A stretch of DNA of 64,000 nt from Thiomicrospira sp. WB1 (GTDB taxonomy: Bacteria; Pseudomonadota; Gammaproteobacteria; Thiomicrospirales; Thiomicrospiraceae): NCBI RefSeq assembly GCF_001507535.1, contig NZ_LQBN01000001.1, positions 806,001 through 870,000 on the forward strand, written 5' to 3'. Shown piece after piece: positions 28,183 through 37,030 of the stretch (its first letter is position 1; each line of letters begins with the position of its first letter). Under the pieces are notes generated by a model, which was given only the letters and a program-made list of their open reading frames with translations, did not search any database and had not been told where the DNA came from. Both the position numbers and the translations under genes were made by a program.

Positions 28183-28982
28183 TGGCTGACTCCGCGGTGT
28201 CCCGACAATGGCTGCCCTGGCGCCGTCTGCTGCATGCGCTGATTGCCCAGCTGCTTGCCCTTTTGCTGTTGGCCGGAGGCGTCTGGTTCGCGCCCGCCTT
28301 GATTGACCCGCCTTATGAATGGTCGGTGTTGATTTGGATTCAGGGTGCTCTGGCCTGGGGCGTGACCCGTCTTTTCGGTTTGCCCAGGTGGTGGGGCCCC
28401 ATTCAGCTGCTTTTGCCAGTGGGGCTTTATTTTGGTGCAAATTGGTCATTGAGCCCATGGTGGGCACTGGGCGCCTTTGCCTTGATTTATCTGTTTTTTG
28501 CCAACGCCCTGACCGAGCGAGTGCCGCTATATTTAACCAATTCCCTGACGCGCCGGGCACTGGTCGATTTGGTGCGTCCGATCCCGTCGGTGCGTTTTAT
28601 GGATTTGGGCTGTGGGTTTGGCGCGAATGTGGTGGCCATGAGCCGCGAGCACAATGTGATCGAGTCGCAGGGCGTGGAAACGGCCCCGATTCCGTTTGCG
28701 GTGTCATGGGCGCGCAGCCGCATTCAGGGCGGGCAGGTATTTGCCCGCAATCTGTGGCACCTGGATTTGAGCCGCTACAATGTGGTCTATGCGTTCCTGT
28801 CTCCCGAGCCTATGCCCGGCTTGTGGCTTAAGGTGGTGCAGGAGATGCCCGAGCAGAGTGTGTTTGTGTCCAACAGTTTTGCGGTGCCGGATGTGGCGCC
28901 GGATGAAGTGCTGACCTTAAGTGACCGACGCCAGACCCAGTTGTTTGTGTATTACCCCGACCGACATCGGTCGGATGAATGA
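28182..28982 (+). CDS. Membrane-anchored SAM-dependent methyltransferase
   Basis: A 266-residue protein with three to four N-terminal membrane helices (~15-105) and a C-terminal class I methyltransferase domain. The SAM-binding motif I is FMDLGCGFGANV (~138-149), followed by an acidic residue in QGVETAPIPF. The target is unknown; a lipid, quinone or membrane-protein substrate would fit the anchor. It is divergent from glnK and its ATG overlaps an NtrC-like half-site, so the two promoters may interact. No clear ribosome site precedes the ATG. glnE follows 46-52 bp downstream, across an iterated palindrome. Confidence 0.78.
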   Translation: MADSAVSRQWLPWRRLLHALIAQLLALLLLAGGVWFAPALIDPPYEWSVLIWIQGALAWGVTRLFGLPRWWGPIQLLLPVGLYFGANWSLSPWWALGAFALIYLFFANALTERVPLYLTNSLTRRALVDLVRPIPSVRFMDLGCGFGANVVAMSREHNVIESQGVETAPIPFAVSWARSRIQGGQVFARNLWHLDLSRYNVVYAFLSPEPMPGLWLKVVQEMPEQSVFVSNSFAVPDVAPDEVLTLSDRRQTQLFVYYPDRHRSDE

Positions 28983-28990
28983 GGTTTTTC

Positions 28991-29002
28991 ACCAGGCCTG
29001 GT
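28991..29002. repeat. Iterated palindrome, copy 7 (exact, extended)
   Basis: Exact core, and the symmetry extends to a perfect 22-bp palindrome from 28986 to 29007 (TTTTC on the left, GAAAA on the right). This is the best copy in the window. It lies between the methyltransferase and glnE genes. Confidence 0.93.
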
Positions 29003-29034
29003 GAAAACCGCTTAAAACGTAAGGAAGAGTGTCC

Positions 29035-31812
29035 ATGTCAAACGCCATCCCGTTCCTTGTGACCGATGTTGAGCAGCTCCAGCGCTGGAGTCGTTTTCTG
29101 GTGAATGAAGGCCGACGGGCACCCGAGGCGCTTGAGCCATCGGTCTGGGCCGATCCTTATCCGGACGGTCAGATGATTCGTACCATCAAAGAGACGTTGG
29201 CCAATTGTGAAACGGTGGCGGCCTTGAATCAGGCCCTGCGCCATTACCGCCGGGTCGAGATGATGCGCATTGCCTTGCGCGATTTGAGCGGGCTGGCGGA
29301 TTTGAATGAGTCCATGCGTGACCTCTCTGACCTGGCGGATGCGTTGGTCGGAGGCGCGTTGGATTGGCATACCAACGCTTTGACCGAGCGCCACGGCACG
29401 CCGATTGGTGAGCACTCGGGCGAGGTTCAGAAAATGCTGGTCATCGGTATGGGCAAGCTCGGTGGGCAGGAACTGAACTTTTCCTCAGACATCGATTTGA
29501 TTTTTGTCTATCCGGAAAAGGGGCAGACCGAGGGAGGCAAACGGCCTTTGCCCAACGATCAGTTCTTTATCCGCCTGGGGCAGGCATTGAACAAATCCCT
29601 CACCGAATTCACGCCACAGGGGACGGTGTACCGTGTGGATATGCGGTTACGTCCCTTCGGACAGAGCGGGCCGCTGGCGGTCAGTTTTTCCGAGATGGAA
29701 AATTATTACCAGGTGCACGGACGGGCCTGGGAGCGCTATGCGCTGGTTAAAGGGCGCATCATGGCAGGCGATGAGGCACAGGGCAAAGAGCTGTTTGAGA
29801 TTCTGCGGCCATTTGTGTATCGCAAGTACGTGGATTTTACCGCGATTGAATCGCTGCGCGAACTCAAACAGATGATCAATGTCGAGGTGCAGAAAAAAGA
29901 TCGTTTCCACAATATCAAGCTCGGGCCCGGCGGCATTCGTGAGATTGAATTCATCGTGCAGGCGTTTCAGCTGGTGCATGGCGGGCGCGAACCGGCTCTG
30001 CAGGGGCGTGCATTGATGCCGATGCTGGACACGTTGGTCGAACGCCAGTTTATTGATGCCGAGACCGCGGACAACCTTAGGGCCGCTTATGTGTTTCTGC
30101 GTCGCGCGGAAAACCGCCTTCAGATCTGGAATGACCAGCAAACCCACGATTTGCCGACTGAGGCCGAACCGCGTCAGGCGCTGGCGGAATCCATGGGCTA
30201 TGCCGATTACGTGGCGTTTCATGAAGCGTTGGAGGCCAAGCGGGCCTATGTGCAGCAGGAGTTTGACGCCGTGTTTGCACAAAAAGAGGATGAAGGTCCG
30301 GTCGACGATGGCTTTGACCAGGCCTGTATGACTGACCAGGTGGAAACGGCGTCGCTGGAAGCGCTGGGGTTGCCGGATGCCGAGGCGTTGAGCCGGTTGC
30401 TGAATCATTTTTATGCGCAGCGACCCTATACGCATGCCAGTTCCGAGGCATTGAACCGCTTTGATGGGGTGATGCCGTTGTTGTTGCGTCAGCTGAAGCA
30501 CACCGAACACCCGGCACTGGCGCTGGAGCGCGTATTGAAAGTCTTGACCACCATTATGGGGCGCAGTGTCTATCTGGTGTTGCTCAAAGAAAACGCGCAA
30601 GCGGTCAAGCATTTGCTGCAATTGTGTGAGCTCAGCAGCTGGATGGCTGACATGTTGGTCAAATACCCGTCTTTGCTGGACCAGCTACTGGATGAGCGCA
30701 TTTTATATGAGCCGCTGTTGGCCGATGAGCTGCTGGCCGAAGCAGTGGAAATTCGCCAGCGTCATCAGGGCGATGACGAAGCCTTTATGAATGAGTTGCG
30801 CCAATGGAAACACGCCCAGGTGTTTCGTGTGGCCGCCGCCGACATCACCGGGCACCTGCCGATCATGAAGGTCAGCGACTACCTGACCTGGATCGCCGAA
30901 GCCGTGGTAAAAGTGGCGACCGACTACGCCTGGTATTTTATGCAGTCGCGTTCCGGTCTGCCGGGCGGTTGTGACGACCCGGATGCCTGCCCTCTGACCG
31001 TGATCGGCTACGGCAAGCTGGGTGGCATCGAGTTGGGGTATGGCTCGGATCTCGACATCGTGTTTGTGTACGACGCCGATTCGTCTTTGAAAAGCCAAGG
31101 CGACAAGCCGTTGGAAAACCACTTATACTTCATGCGCTTGGCGCAAAAAATCATTTCCATGCTCACCACCTTTATGCCCACCGGCACCCTGTATGAAGTC
31201 GATACACGATTGCGCCCCAATGGCGAGAGCGGGATGATTGTCACCGACATGGCCGCGTTTGAGGCCTATCAGCAAAACAAAGCTTGGACCTGGGAGCATC
31301 AGGCGCTGGTGCGCACGCGTGCTCTGGCCGGTGCCACGAGTGTGATTGAGCATTTTGACGCCTTTCGCAAACAAATGCTGGCCAAGCCACGTGACAAGGC
31401 CGAACTCAAACAGGCGGTGGTGGAGATGCGTGACAAAATGCGCCGCTCACTGGACAAAACCAACGCCGAGGTCTTTGACCTGAAGCAAGGCCGTGGCGGG
31501 ATTGTCGACATCGAGTTTATGGTGCAGTATTTTGTGCTCGGCTATGCCGGTGAAATCGATGCGCTGATGCAGTGGTCGGACAACATTCGCCTGCTTGAAA
31601 CCATTGCACAAAAGCAACTGCTCCCCGAGTCGGAATCGCAGGCGTTGATCGACGCCTATCGGCATTACCGGGCGCGTTATCACCGTCTGGCACTGCAAAA
31701 CAAAAAGGCGCGCGTGCCTGCCGACGACTATGCCCAAGAGCGCGAAGCGGTCGCACAAATCTGGGACCGCGTCATGACTCAGCAATGCGACTTGAAGGGT
31801 GGGTGTGTCTGA
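29035..31812 (+). CDS. glnE: Glutamine synthetase adenylyltransferase / adenylyl-removing enzyme
   Basis: A bifunctional enzyme that adenylylates glutamine synthetase when nitrogen is plentiful and removes AMP when it is scarce, under PII control. The 925-residue protein has two duplicated nucleotidyltransferase domains: the adenylyl-removing site around GMGKLGGQELNFSSDIDLIF (~138-157) and the adenylyl-adding site around GYGKLGGIELGYGSDLDIVF (~660-679). The ATG at 29035 is preferred to the GTG at 29029, as AAGGAAGAG is better spaced. Length is typical. The gene's position two genes from glnK-amtB adds to the nitrogen theme; glnA is not in the window. Confidence 0.95.
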   Translation: MSNAIPFLVTDVEQLQRWSRFLVNEGRRAPEALEPSVWADPYPDGQMIRTIKETLANCETVAALNQALRHYRRVEMMRIALRDLSGLADLNESMRDLSDLADALVGGALDWHTNALTERHGTPIGEHSGEVQKMLVIGMGKLGGQELNFSSDIDLIFVYPEKGQTEGGKRPLPNDQFFIRLGQALNKSLTEFTPQGTVYRVDMRLRPFGQSGPLAVSFSEMENYYQVHGRAWERYALVKGRIMAGDEAQGKELFEILRPFVYRKYVDFTAIESLRELKQMINVEVQKKDRFHNIKLGPGGIREIEFIVQAFQLVHGGREPALQGRALMPMLDTLVERQFIDAETADNLRAAYVFLRRAENRLQIWNDQQTHDLPTEAEPRQALAESMGYADYVAFHEALEAKRAYVQQEFDAVFAQKEDEGPVDDGFDQACMTDQVETASLEALGLPDAEALSRLLNHFYAQRPYTHASSEALNRFDGVMPLLLRQLKHTEHPALALERVLKVLTTIMGRSVYLVLLKENAQAVKHLLQLCELSSWMADMLVKYPSLLDQLLDERILYEPLLADELLAEAVEIRQRHQGDDEAFMNELRQWKHAQVFRVAAADITGHLPIMKVSDYLTWIAEAVVKVATDYAWYFMQSRSGLPGGCDDPDACPLTVIGYGKLGGIELGYGSDLDIVFVYDADSSLKSQGDKPLENHLYFMRLAQKIISMLTTFMPTGTLYEVDTRLRPNGESGMIVTDMAAFEAYQQNKAWTWEHQALVRTRALAGATSVIEHFDAFRKQMLAKPRDKAELKQAVVEMRDKMRRSLDKTNAEVFDLKQGRGGIVDIEFMVQYFVLGYAGEIDALMQWSDNIRLLETIAQKQLLPESESQALIDAYRHYRARYHRLALQNKKARVPADDYAQEREAVAQIWDRVMTQQCDLKGGCV
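30317..30328. repeat. Iterated palindrome, copy 8 (ACCAGGCCTGTA, degenerate, in glnE)
   Basis: Two mismatches at the right end and no A-rich flank, inside glnE (encoding FDQACMTD). A second ACCAGG half-site occurs 17 bases later. It may be a chance match. Confidence 0.35.
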
Positions 31813-31815
31813 GGT

Positions 31816-32820
31816 TTAGCCCTCACAACGCACGCAACGTTCGGGTTTTAGTGAGCCGCCTTTGACATCCTTTAGGTTGTCGAGGGTGGTGGCGGTGATG
31901 TTGTCGAGCGCTTCCTGAGTGAAAAAGGCCTGATGAGCGGTAATCAACACATTCGGGAAGGTGATAAGGCGTTCAAACACATCATCATGGATGATCTCTT
32001 CGGAGTGGTCCTCAAAAAACAGGTTGTCTTCCTGTTCGTAGACGTCGATTCCCAGGTAGCCGATTTGTCCGCTTTTTAGGCCATGGATCAAGTCTTTGGC
32101 TTCCATCAGGCCACCACGACTGGTGTTGATCAGCATCACGCCGGGTTTCATTTTGGCAATCGCCTCGCGATTGATCATGTGCTCGGTTTGAGGCAACAAA
32201 GGCACATGCAGCGTGATGATGTCACTTTGCGCATAAATTTCATCCAAACCAACGTATTTGGCGCCCAGTTCCGTGACACGGTCATTCGGATAGGGATCGT
32301 AAGCCAGAACGTTCAGCCCCAGTCCTCGCAGAATTCGCACTGCTTCCTGGCCGATGCGCCCAGTGCCGATCACGCCCGCGGTTTTTTCAAACAGATCAAA
32401 GCCCAGCAAGCCTTCCAGCGTGAAATTGCCATCACGCACCCGGTTGAAGGATTTGTGGGTTTTGCGGTTGAGCGTCATGATTAATGCCAGAGCGTGTTCG
32501 GCCACGGCTTGTGGCGAGTAGGCGGGCACGCGTAGAATTTGAATGTTGTATTTTTCCGCGGCCTTAGCGTCCACATTGTTGAACCCGGCACAACGCAGAA
32601 CGATGGCGTTGACCCCGTATTCCGAGAGTTTGGCCATTACGTCGGCATCGGCGTGGTCGTTGACAAACGCACAGATCGCATCAAAGCCATGTGCCAGCGG
32701 CACGGTTTTGAGTGACAGGTGCACATCAAAATAGTCCATGTCGATGCCCATCTCAGGCGTGAGCATTTTTTCAAACTGGCGCTTGTCAGTTTTGGTGGTG
32801 CTAAAGCAGGCGACTTTCAT
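31816..32820 (-). CDS. ldhA: D-lactate dehydrogenase (2-hydroxyacid dehydrogenase family)
   Basis: An NADH-dependent enzyme reducing pyruvate to D-lactate, the fermentative type. The 334-residue sequence has the cofactor fold GVIGTGRIGQEAVRIL (~147-162), a catalytic arginine in INTSRGGLME (~235), the acidic partner in the IDVYEQEDNLFFEDHS region and the catalytic histidine in LITAHQAFFTQEA (~295). The YEQEDNLFFED segment is typical of D-LDH rather than of glycerate or formate dehydrogenases. It suggests fermentative redox balancing under low oxygen. It ends four bases from the convergent glnE stop. Confidence 0.9.
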   Translation of the reverse strand: MKVACFSTTKTDKRQFEKMLTPEMGIDMDYFDVHLSLKTVPLAHGFDAICAFVNDHADADVMAKLSEYGVNAIVLRCAGFNNVDAKAAEKYNIQILRVPAYSPQAVAEHALALIMTLNRKTHKSFNRVRDGNFTLEGLLGFDLFEKTAGVIGTGRIGQEAVRILRGLGLNVLAYDPYPNDRVTELGAKYVGLDEIYAQSDIITLHVPLLPQTEHMINREAIAKMKPGVMLINTSRGGLMEAKDLIHGLKSGQIGYLGIDVYEQEDNLFFEDHSEEIIHDDVFERLITFPNVLITAHQAFFTQEALDNITATTLDNLKDVKGGSLKPERCVRCEG

Positions 32821-32924
32821 CTTTGACCTCAGTCTTGTGTTAACCGGACGAATTTATCGTAACAAATGCAAGATTAAGGTAAAGCCGTCTTTTGTGACAA
32901 CTTCTTGTCAAAGCGCCGCGTTCA

Positions 32925-33500
32925 CTAGTCCAGCCGCATGCAGACCACGGACAAGTCTTCAGATGAGTAATCTTCTTCATCCGCCCGGACATCACCGTCT
33001 TTTGGTTTGCCGTCGTCTAGTTTGTTGTCCAGCGCGCGAGCAAACGCATTGTCATTCAAAGATCGAGCACAAAGTTGGTTGGCATCTTCGATGGTCACAG
33101 TCTCGTGCGTGTTGACGTTTTGGCTGCTGCCAAAACCGGCGGTGTAAAAATCAGCGATGGCAGAGGGCGGTGAGGGTTGTGATTGTTTGATGAACCCCTG
33201 ATCGGCCAAATCATAAAAGAAACGGTCTTCCTCGTCATGCGCGGTGTTATTGGTGTGGGCAATCAATAATTCACCCGCCGTGGCTGATTCGCCGGGAAGG
33301 TGGCCCATCCGGTCTTGATAACTGTAGTAGGCCGCCTGAAAGTTTCGAAATTCCTGTATGGTTTGGTTGATCTGCGTTGATGTGATCAACTCCTGAGCTT
33401 TTAATGTGCCGCCTAGAAGCAGTGAGATGATCACTAAGGTGATGGCGATTTCAACCAGTGTAAAGCCTCGAGGATGACGAGGATTTAGCGCAGAGTGCAT
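32925..33500 (-). CDS. Prepilin-like protein A
   Basis: A type IV pilin/pseudopilin-like protein of 191 residues with a class III signal: leader ending HPRG, then FTLVEIAITLVIISLLLGG with the expected Glu at +5. Just after the helix comes NFQAAYYSYQDRMGHLPGE, shared with the third gene of this block. Near the C terminus is DNKLDDGKPKDGDVRADEED, a probable metal-binding loop also shared by the block. The in-frame start at 33512 is less likely. It is the last of three minus-strand genes (34764 to 32925) with 72- and 10-bp gaps. No pilus ATPase, platform or secretin gene is nearby. Confidence 0.82.
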   Translation of the reverse strand: MHSALNPRHPRGFTLVEIAITLVIISLLLGGTLKAQELITSTQINQTIQEFRNFQAAYYSYQDRMGHLPGESATAGELLIAHTNNTAHDEEDRFFYDLADQGFIKQSQPSPPSAIADFYTAGFGSSQNVNTHETVTIEDANQLCARSLNDNAFARALDNKLDDGKPKDGDVRADEEDYSSEDLSVVCMRLD

Positions 33501-33572
33501 AGGCCCTCTCAAATTTGATGAGCGGACCCTTAGTGTACAGAAAATGACGAATATTTAAATAGAAATGCGTAG

Positions 33573-34169
33573 TTATTCGGCGAAACAGACAAACACACGT
33601 TCGCTGTCAAGTGCGGTGATTGCGTTGCTACCGGTATCGACGTTTCCGGCGCGGATGCGACCATCCTGCGTCCGGCCATTGTCGTGCTTGCTGTCCAGGC
33701 CAATGGCCACGTCGCGGGGGATGTTAGACATGCATATCACATGGCCTAGCATGCCAAACCCATCGGTTTCGACACCCATGATGCCATCAAAGCTGTTTTG
33801 CGGCTGGGTGGATGTGGTGGTGTTGCCGGAAATGAAACCGGAGGCGCGCAAATGCAACCACATTTGGCGGCTTTCAACGCCATTGTCGGTGCTGTTCCAG
33901 GCACCATCTATCACGTTGTCACCATTGCCATTGGCGCCATTGAGCTCCAACACTTCATCGGCATTGGCAAAGTCACCGGGTAGCGCATTGTGCCGATCCT
34001 GAAATGCATACAGAATCGCCCGAATTTCTTCCTGGTCTGACATCACCCGATTAATTTTGGCATTCTCAATCATCTCACTGCCCTTAAGAACACCGCCTAA
34101 TAACAAGCCGATGATGACCAGGACCAGTGAGATTTCGATCAGGGTGAACCCTTTAGCTGGCTTTAACAT
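33573..34169 (-). CDS. Prepilin-like protein B
   Basis: A 198-residue prepilin with the very short leader MLKPAKG, cut before FTLIEISLVLVIIGLLLGG (Glu at +5). It shares LYAFQDRHNALPGD with its neighbours and has an Asp/Asn-rich segment (LNGANGNGDNVIDGAWN, ~75-92) typical of Ca-binding or major-pilin-like globular domains. The C-terminal DSKHDNGRTQDGRIRAG loop corresponds to the KLDDG loop of genes A and C. It lies between them, with ten bases to gene C. A role as minor pilin or pseudopilin is inferred; the exact system is unknown. Confidence 0.82.
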   Translation of the reverse strand: MLKPAKGFTLIEISLVLVIIGLLLGGVLKGSEMIENAKINRVMSDQEEIRAILYAFQDRHNALPGDFANADEVLELNGANGNGDNVIDGAWNSTDNGVESRQMWLHLRASGFISGNTTTSTQPQNSFDGIMGVETDGFGMLGHVICMSNIPRDVAIGLDSKHDNGRTQDGRIRAGNVDTGSNAITALDSERVFVCFAE

Positions 34170-34179
34170 CAGTTTGAGG

Positions 34180-34764
34180 CTATAAATCTAGGCAAAGATC
34201 ATAAGAGTTTGTCCCATCATTAGCATAGGCACTAGCTGCTGGATTAGTTCCAGAGTTGTCTAAATATAAAACTATGCCTGTTTGTCCGTTTCCATCATCA
34301 AGTTTAGTATCAATTCCTTGAGGAATGCCATCATCTGTTATGCCGTCAATGCAAACAAAGTTCCCAGCAGTTGGACCACTGTCTGTTCGACCAGTTATTC
34401 CTGTTTCGTAACCTGCTGAATACGTGCCAAAGTCTGTTTGTGGGTCATTGGTTTTAGTAAAGCCTTGAGTGAAAATGTCGTCAAAAAAAGAACCAGAGTC
34501 CGTGTTTGCCAGTGAGCCATCAATCTGGCCAGTAGTGCCGCCATTTAGGCCTGGCACGGTTCCAATTCTGTCTTGGTATGAGTAATAAGCTGCTTGGAAG
34601 TTTTGTAAGTTGCTAGTAGTATTCCGAAGTTTAGCGTTCTCAATAAGTTCTTGCCCTTTTAAAACGCCACCAAGCAATAAGCCGATAATAACGAGTACAA
34701 TCGCAATTTCGACGAGGGTGAAGCCTTTTTGATTTTGTTTTTTTGTTGATGTGTTTGAGTGCAT
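34180..34764 (-). CDS. Prepilin-like protein C
   Basis: A 194-residue prepilin; the start at 34764 is fixed by AAGGAGACAG, while the frame extends 26 unlikely codons upstream. The leader MHSNTSTKKQNQKG is followed by FTLVEIAIVLVIIGLLLGG. It has NFQAAYYSYQDRIGTVPG and the loop DTKLDDGNGQTGIV, and is clearly a paralogue of gene A. It is first in the minus-strand block, divergent from the next block across 230 bp. The sequence is more AT-rich than the surrounding housekeeping genes. Confidence 0.84.
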   Translation of the reverse strand: MHSNTSTKKQNQKGFTLVEIAIVLVIIGLLLGGVLKGQELIENAKLRNTTSNLQNFQAAYYSYQDRIGTVPGLNGGTTGQIDGSLANTDSGSFFDDIFTQGFTKTNDPQTDFGTYSAGYETGITGRTDSGPTAGNFVCIDGITDDGIPQGIDTKLDDGNGQTGIVLYLDNSGTNPAASAYANDGTNSYDLCLDL

Positions 34765-34994
34765 ACTGTCTCCTTGTTTTTTGCAAAACCTAGCCGTTGC
34801 TAGTTTTTCATTACATTCTATTAAGAATTGGCCTGAACGCAATCGGTTTTAATCAAAAACCCTCAAAAATCTTATGATTTGACATTGTCTTGGGGCAAAT
34901 AAAGCTGGGCGGATTGGTTAGGGCGGATGACAGCATCAGCGGTTCGGAGTAGGATAATTGAAGGCCATTGTGGTTAATGTGATAGGCAACTGTG

Positions 34995-35567
34995 ATGACA
35001 GAACCGATAATCCGGAAAATTAGACCCCAAAACCATGCCAGCCAAAAGGGTTATGTTCTGCTGATGGCCATGATGTTGTTGATTTTGGTGGTAACCCCTT
35101 TTTTTTATCAGGCAGCGATGCAGACGGCCAATGAAATGCAGCGTGATCAAGACCAAAAAATCCAGCAGCGTCTTGAAGACCTGAAGGATCTGATCATTCT
35201 TTTTTCAAAATACCCAGAACTTTTTTGTGCGGGGGCTGATAATGAATCGGATGCCGGTTATTTGATGGTGCCGGATGCGGCTGGCTATACTGAGGTAGAG
35301 TTTCAAGCTTTTAAACCGTACGAAAATCAAATACACATTCAGCCTCTTATTGACAATGACAACGATCCCGCTAACGCCAATAATTATGTGGTGGGTAGTT
35401 GTAGTGATGTGACCACTCCTTCGCCGGGCGTTGAGAAAGCCTGTGACGTTGCGACCGATCAAAATCTGCTTTTAGAAATCAGCTGGCAGGGTGATTCAGC
35501 TGGTCTGCCTGTTATCAATGCTTCGACCCCGGTCGTTTATCTCTATCGAGACGAGCTTGGTTGTTAA
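34995..35567 (+). CDS. Prepilin-like protein D lacking Glu at +5
   Basis: A 190-residue protein with a prepilin-style N terminus, NHASQKG then YVLLMAMMLLILVVTPFFYQ, but with Met rather than Glu at position +5 of the mature form. Lack of this residue is a mark of tip subunits such as GspK, so it may cap a pilus or pseudopilus. The rest is acidic, with DNDNDPANANN near residue 115 and several cysteines. The ATG at 34995 is taken; GTG at 34992 is possible, and the ribosome site is weak. It starts the plus-strand block D-E-F. Confidence 0.68.
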   Translation: MTEPIIRKIRPQNHASQKGYVLLMAMMLLILVVTPFFYQAAMQTANEMQRDQDQKIQQRLEDLKDLIILFSKYPELFCAGADNESDAGYLMVPDAAGYTEVEFQAFKPYENQIHIQPLIDNDNDPANANNYVVGSCSDVTTPSPGVEKACDVATDQNLLLEISWQGDSAGLPVINASTPVVYLYRDELGC

Positions 35568-35571
35568 AACC

Positions 35572-35583
35572 ACCAGGCCTGGT
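35572..35583. repeat. Iterated palindrome, copy 9 (exact)
   Basis: Exact copy immediately after the stop of prepilin gene D, followed by TAAAAGG that runs into the ribosome site of gene E. Confidence 0.9.
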
Positions 35584-35601
35584 TAAAAGGAATGTCGCGC
35601 C

Positions 35602-37026
35602 ATGAAAACAATGATTCGATTGTTAGCAAAAAAGAACCAAAACGGCTTTACGCTGGTAGAAATCGCCATCGTCTTGGCGATTCTAGGGTTTTTAAGCGCA
35701 AGCATTGTTGGCGGGATAGGCGCGTTTCGAGACAGTGCCGATTTTAAGCAGGACGAGCGGCAACTGAAGGATATTAAAGAGGCATTGCTGAGTTTTGTGG
35801 CGGTGAATGGGTATTTGCCTTGTCCTGATACGGATGGTGATGGTAAGGAAAATCGAGAGGGTGACAATACTTGTACGTCATCAAATGATGAGCTTCCTTT
35901 TGCAGACTTGGGGACGCATTCAAAGAATCCTTGGGGAAATCCCTATTATTACCTTGTTAATCAGGGAGCCGATTCAGTTCCCGCATCCTCGTTTGCCAGT
36001 GCTTCTTATTTTTATAGCGATCCAAACTGTACAGTCAGTGATGCTGGCAAAACTACGCCACCTTGTTTTGAGTTAGGTACTTATCCTGTGGCTTCAAGAA
36101 GTGCCAACGACACTTCTTCAGATGCTTTGGAAGGGGTTGGAAACTATGATGTTAAAGTCATGAATGGTGATGCAGATAACCTTGTTTCTGATACCCCGCT
36201 CGTCGTTCTATCACTCGGTTCGAACGGTTGTCCTGGTGTGGCAGACGAAGAGCAGAATAATTGTGATGCGAAAAACGGAACCAGCCAAACCCTATATAAA
36301 GGTCAACAAAGCCGCCAAGATAATGATTTTTTTGATGATACACTGATTTGGTTGACAGCTTTAGAAATTAAGCGCTTTACTCCCAATGTTTTGCCTGATG
36401 GTTCAGGTGGTGGAGGGAATGATGACCCTCCTGATGATCCTGCCGGTGGCGGTAGTGGCTATGTTCCTAATCAAAATTTAATTGATGCTGGGTTGCAGGA
36501 TGAGAATCTCGAGCAAGGTGATGGAATTCATAATAATGATAACGAGTCACTAACAGATGGTAATGTTAATATTGGCCGAATAGCGGGTGGTCTTTTTTTA
36601 TCGGGAAATAATATTGTTAGGACGGAAGAGTTACATAACAATGGAGAGATTGAATTAAATTGTGGTGACAACGCTATACAAATTGATGAGACTTTAGCAG
36701 GGCAGATATATGAATCCAGCCTTTGTGAAAATGGCGGGGGAAATAATTCAATTAGGATTGAAGAAGATTTACATAATAATGGTACTATTACTTTGCAGGA
36801 TGGAAATAATCTGATTTATATTGAAGAAACTTTGGCTGGAAGTATTTCATTTGGTTCGGGAAATAATACGGTATATATAAATGGAAACTTTCATAATAAT
36901 GGAAGTATTTCAGGTAGTGGTGGAGTTCTTTATATAAATAAAAATCCAATACCAACTTCTAAAATTAGTGGCTTTGATCAGGTTGTTTATTGTAGTGATC
37001 CAGATATGGACTGCCCTGATGGTTAA
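35602..37026 (+). CDS. Prepilin-like protein E with beta-solenoid-like repeat tail
   Basis: A 474-residue two-part protein. The N-terminal half is prepilin-like: leader ending NQNG, FTLVEIAIVLAILGFLSASIVGG, then YLPCPDTDGDGKENREGDN (71-89), a calcium-binding-type loop shared with F and G. A Gly/Asp/Pro linker (267-286) leads to a repeat region (~334-446). There, units such as GNNIVRTEELHNNGEIEL, GDNAIQIDETLAG, GNNSIRIEEDLHNNGTITL and GNNLIYIEETLAG alternate, as in a right-handed beta-helix. The DNA of the tail is markedly AT-rich with repeats such as cataataatgg. It could be a pilus-displayed adhesin. The gene's end overlaps the region of the F start. Confidence 0.83.
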   Translation: MKTMIRLLAKKNQNGFTLVEIAIVLAILGFLSASIVGGIGAFRDSADFKQDERQLKDIKEALLSFVAVNGYLPCPDTDGDGKENREGDNTCTSSNDELPFADLGTHSKNPWGNPYYYLVNQGADSVPASSFASASYFYSDPNCTVSDAGKTTPPCFELGTYPVASRSANDTSSDALEGVGNYDVKVMNGDADNLVSDTPLVVLSLGSNGCPGVADEEQNNCDAKNGTSQTLYKGQQSRQDNDFFDDTLIWLTALEIKRFTPNVLPDGSGGGGNDDPPDDPAGGGSGYVPNQNLIDAGLQDENLEQGDGIHNNDNESLTDGNVNIGRIAGGLFLSGNNIVRTEELHNNGEIELNCGDNAIQIDETLAGQIYESSLCENGGGNNSIRIEEDLHNNGTITLQDGNNLIYIEETLAGSISFGSGNNTVYINGNFHNNGSISGSGGVLYINKNPIPTSKISGFDQVVYCSDPDMDCPDG

Positions 37027-37030
37027 TGCT

